6,287 nucleotides of DNA, from positions 1 through 6,287 of the forward strand of contig QMWY01000073.1 in assembly GCA_003661865.1 (NCBI GenBank). The letters run 5' to 3'. The notes under the pieces were generated by a model, which searched no databases, was not told where the DNA came from, and saw only the letters and a list, made by a program, of their open reading frames with translations. The DNA comes from Thermoprotei archaeon (GTDB lineage: Archaea; Thermoproteota; Thermoprotei_A; Sulfolobales; Ignisphaeraceae). Positions 6,138 to 6,287 of the stretch are shown piece by piece; position 1 is the first letter of the stretch; each line of letters opens with the position of its first letter. The translations under genes and the position numbers were made by a program.

Positions 6138-6169
6138 GGTTCGTAGAGGGTAGTAGATGGGCGACAATA

Positions 6170-6287
6170 ATGTTTGAGAAGTTCATAGAAAGAGTTGAAG
6201 GAAAAGGCTTTGACGTTCGCAAAGTGGAAGGCGATAGATGCTTACTACTCCTAGTTAAGAAGGGTGAGAAGGCAGTACTTGTAGGAG
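6170..6287 (+). CDS. Start of an unrecognised protein gene, cut by window edge
   Basis: An open frame begins at ATG 6170 and runs 39 codons to the edge without a stop. It starts MFEKFIERVEGKGFDVRKV, continues with a hydrophobic strand-like LLLLV after an acidic turn, and then KKGEKAVLV. This alternation of a charged helix and two beta-like strands looks like a small soluble alpha/beta domain with no signal peptide. The visible part is too short to assign a family. Codon use (AAG, GAG, AGA, GTT, CTA) agrees with the neighbouring genes. It is divergent from the DUF2070 gene, 74 bp away. The TATA-like GATATAAAAG at 6128-6137 would predict initiation near 6158 and a very short leader, and no clear ribosome site is visible. 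That the frame is coding is likely; its function is unknown. Confidence 0.65.
   Translation, partial: MFEKFIERVEGKGFDVRKVEGDRCLLLLVKKGEKAVLVG

Noticed and set aside
6096..6167. TTG start giving the DUF2070 protein 24 extra residues
   Set aside because: The added codons contain the TATA box, and the ATG at 6095 has a GGAG in front, so the shorter form is more likely.

Overview
This window looks like chromosomal DNA of a hyperthermophilic crenarchaeon (Thermoproteota). Desulfurococcales is likely, possibly near the Pyrodictiaceae, but the genus is inference. The evidence is a complete cdvA-cdvB-cdvC cell-division cluster, an archaeal Rqc2/NEMF-type protein, TATA-type promoters of the form CCTTWTAT, Shine-Dalgarno (SD) sites read by a CACCU anti-SD, heavy use of AGG/AGA arginine and ATA isoleucine codons, and a moderately high G+C content.

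Left part (1-1471, + strand): the 3' half of an Rqc2/NEMF family gene (ribosome-associated quality control), cut by the window edge. It is followed by a small stand-alone protein with two CBS domains that has its own candidate promoter. That CBS gene converges on cdvC with only 4 bp between the two stop codons.

Middle part (1476-4301, - strand): read in the direction of transcription the order is cdvA, cdvB, cdvC. CdvA has an N-terminal PRC-barrel, a coiled coil and a short hydrophobic C-terminal tail. CdvB has an ESCRT-III core, a proline-rich MIM2-like linker and a C-terminal winged helix. CdvC is a Vps4-type AAA+ ATPase with an N-terminal MIT domain. In the known system CdvA sits on the membrane at midcell and recruits CdvB through its tail, CdvB and its paralogues form the constricting polymer, and CdvC binds the MIM2 motif and remodels that polymer with ATP. 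cdvA has a clear TATA box and almost no leader, while cdvB and cdvC have short gaps and near-identical SD sites, so one polycistronic transcript is likely.

Right part (4395-6095, - strand): a multi-pass membrane protein that I assign to the archaeal DUF2070 family. It has about six N-terminal membrane helices, a large soluble domain rich in conserved-looking His/Asp motifs, and one C-terminal helix. It lies just upstream of cdvA on the same strand but each gene has its own promoter. The first 39 codons of an unrecognised + strand gene begin at 6170, divergent from it across a 74-bp gap.

No stretch over 300 bases lacks a gene. I see no tRNA, rRNA, CRISPR array, insertion sequence or integrated element; the region reads as core chromosome. 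Observations of interest are the DUF2070-cdv neighbourhood, a perfect short inverted repeat at the cdvA start, matching promoter elements for cdvA and the DUF2070 gene, and the bare convergent junction at cdvC.
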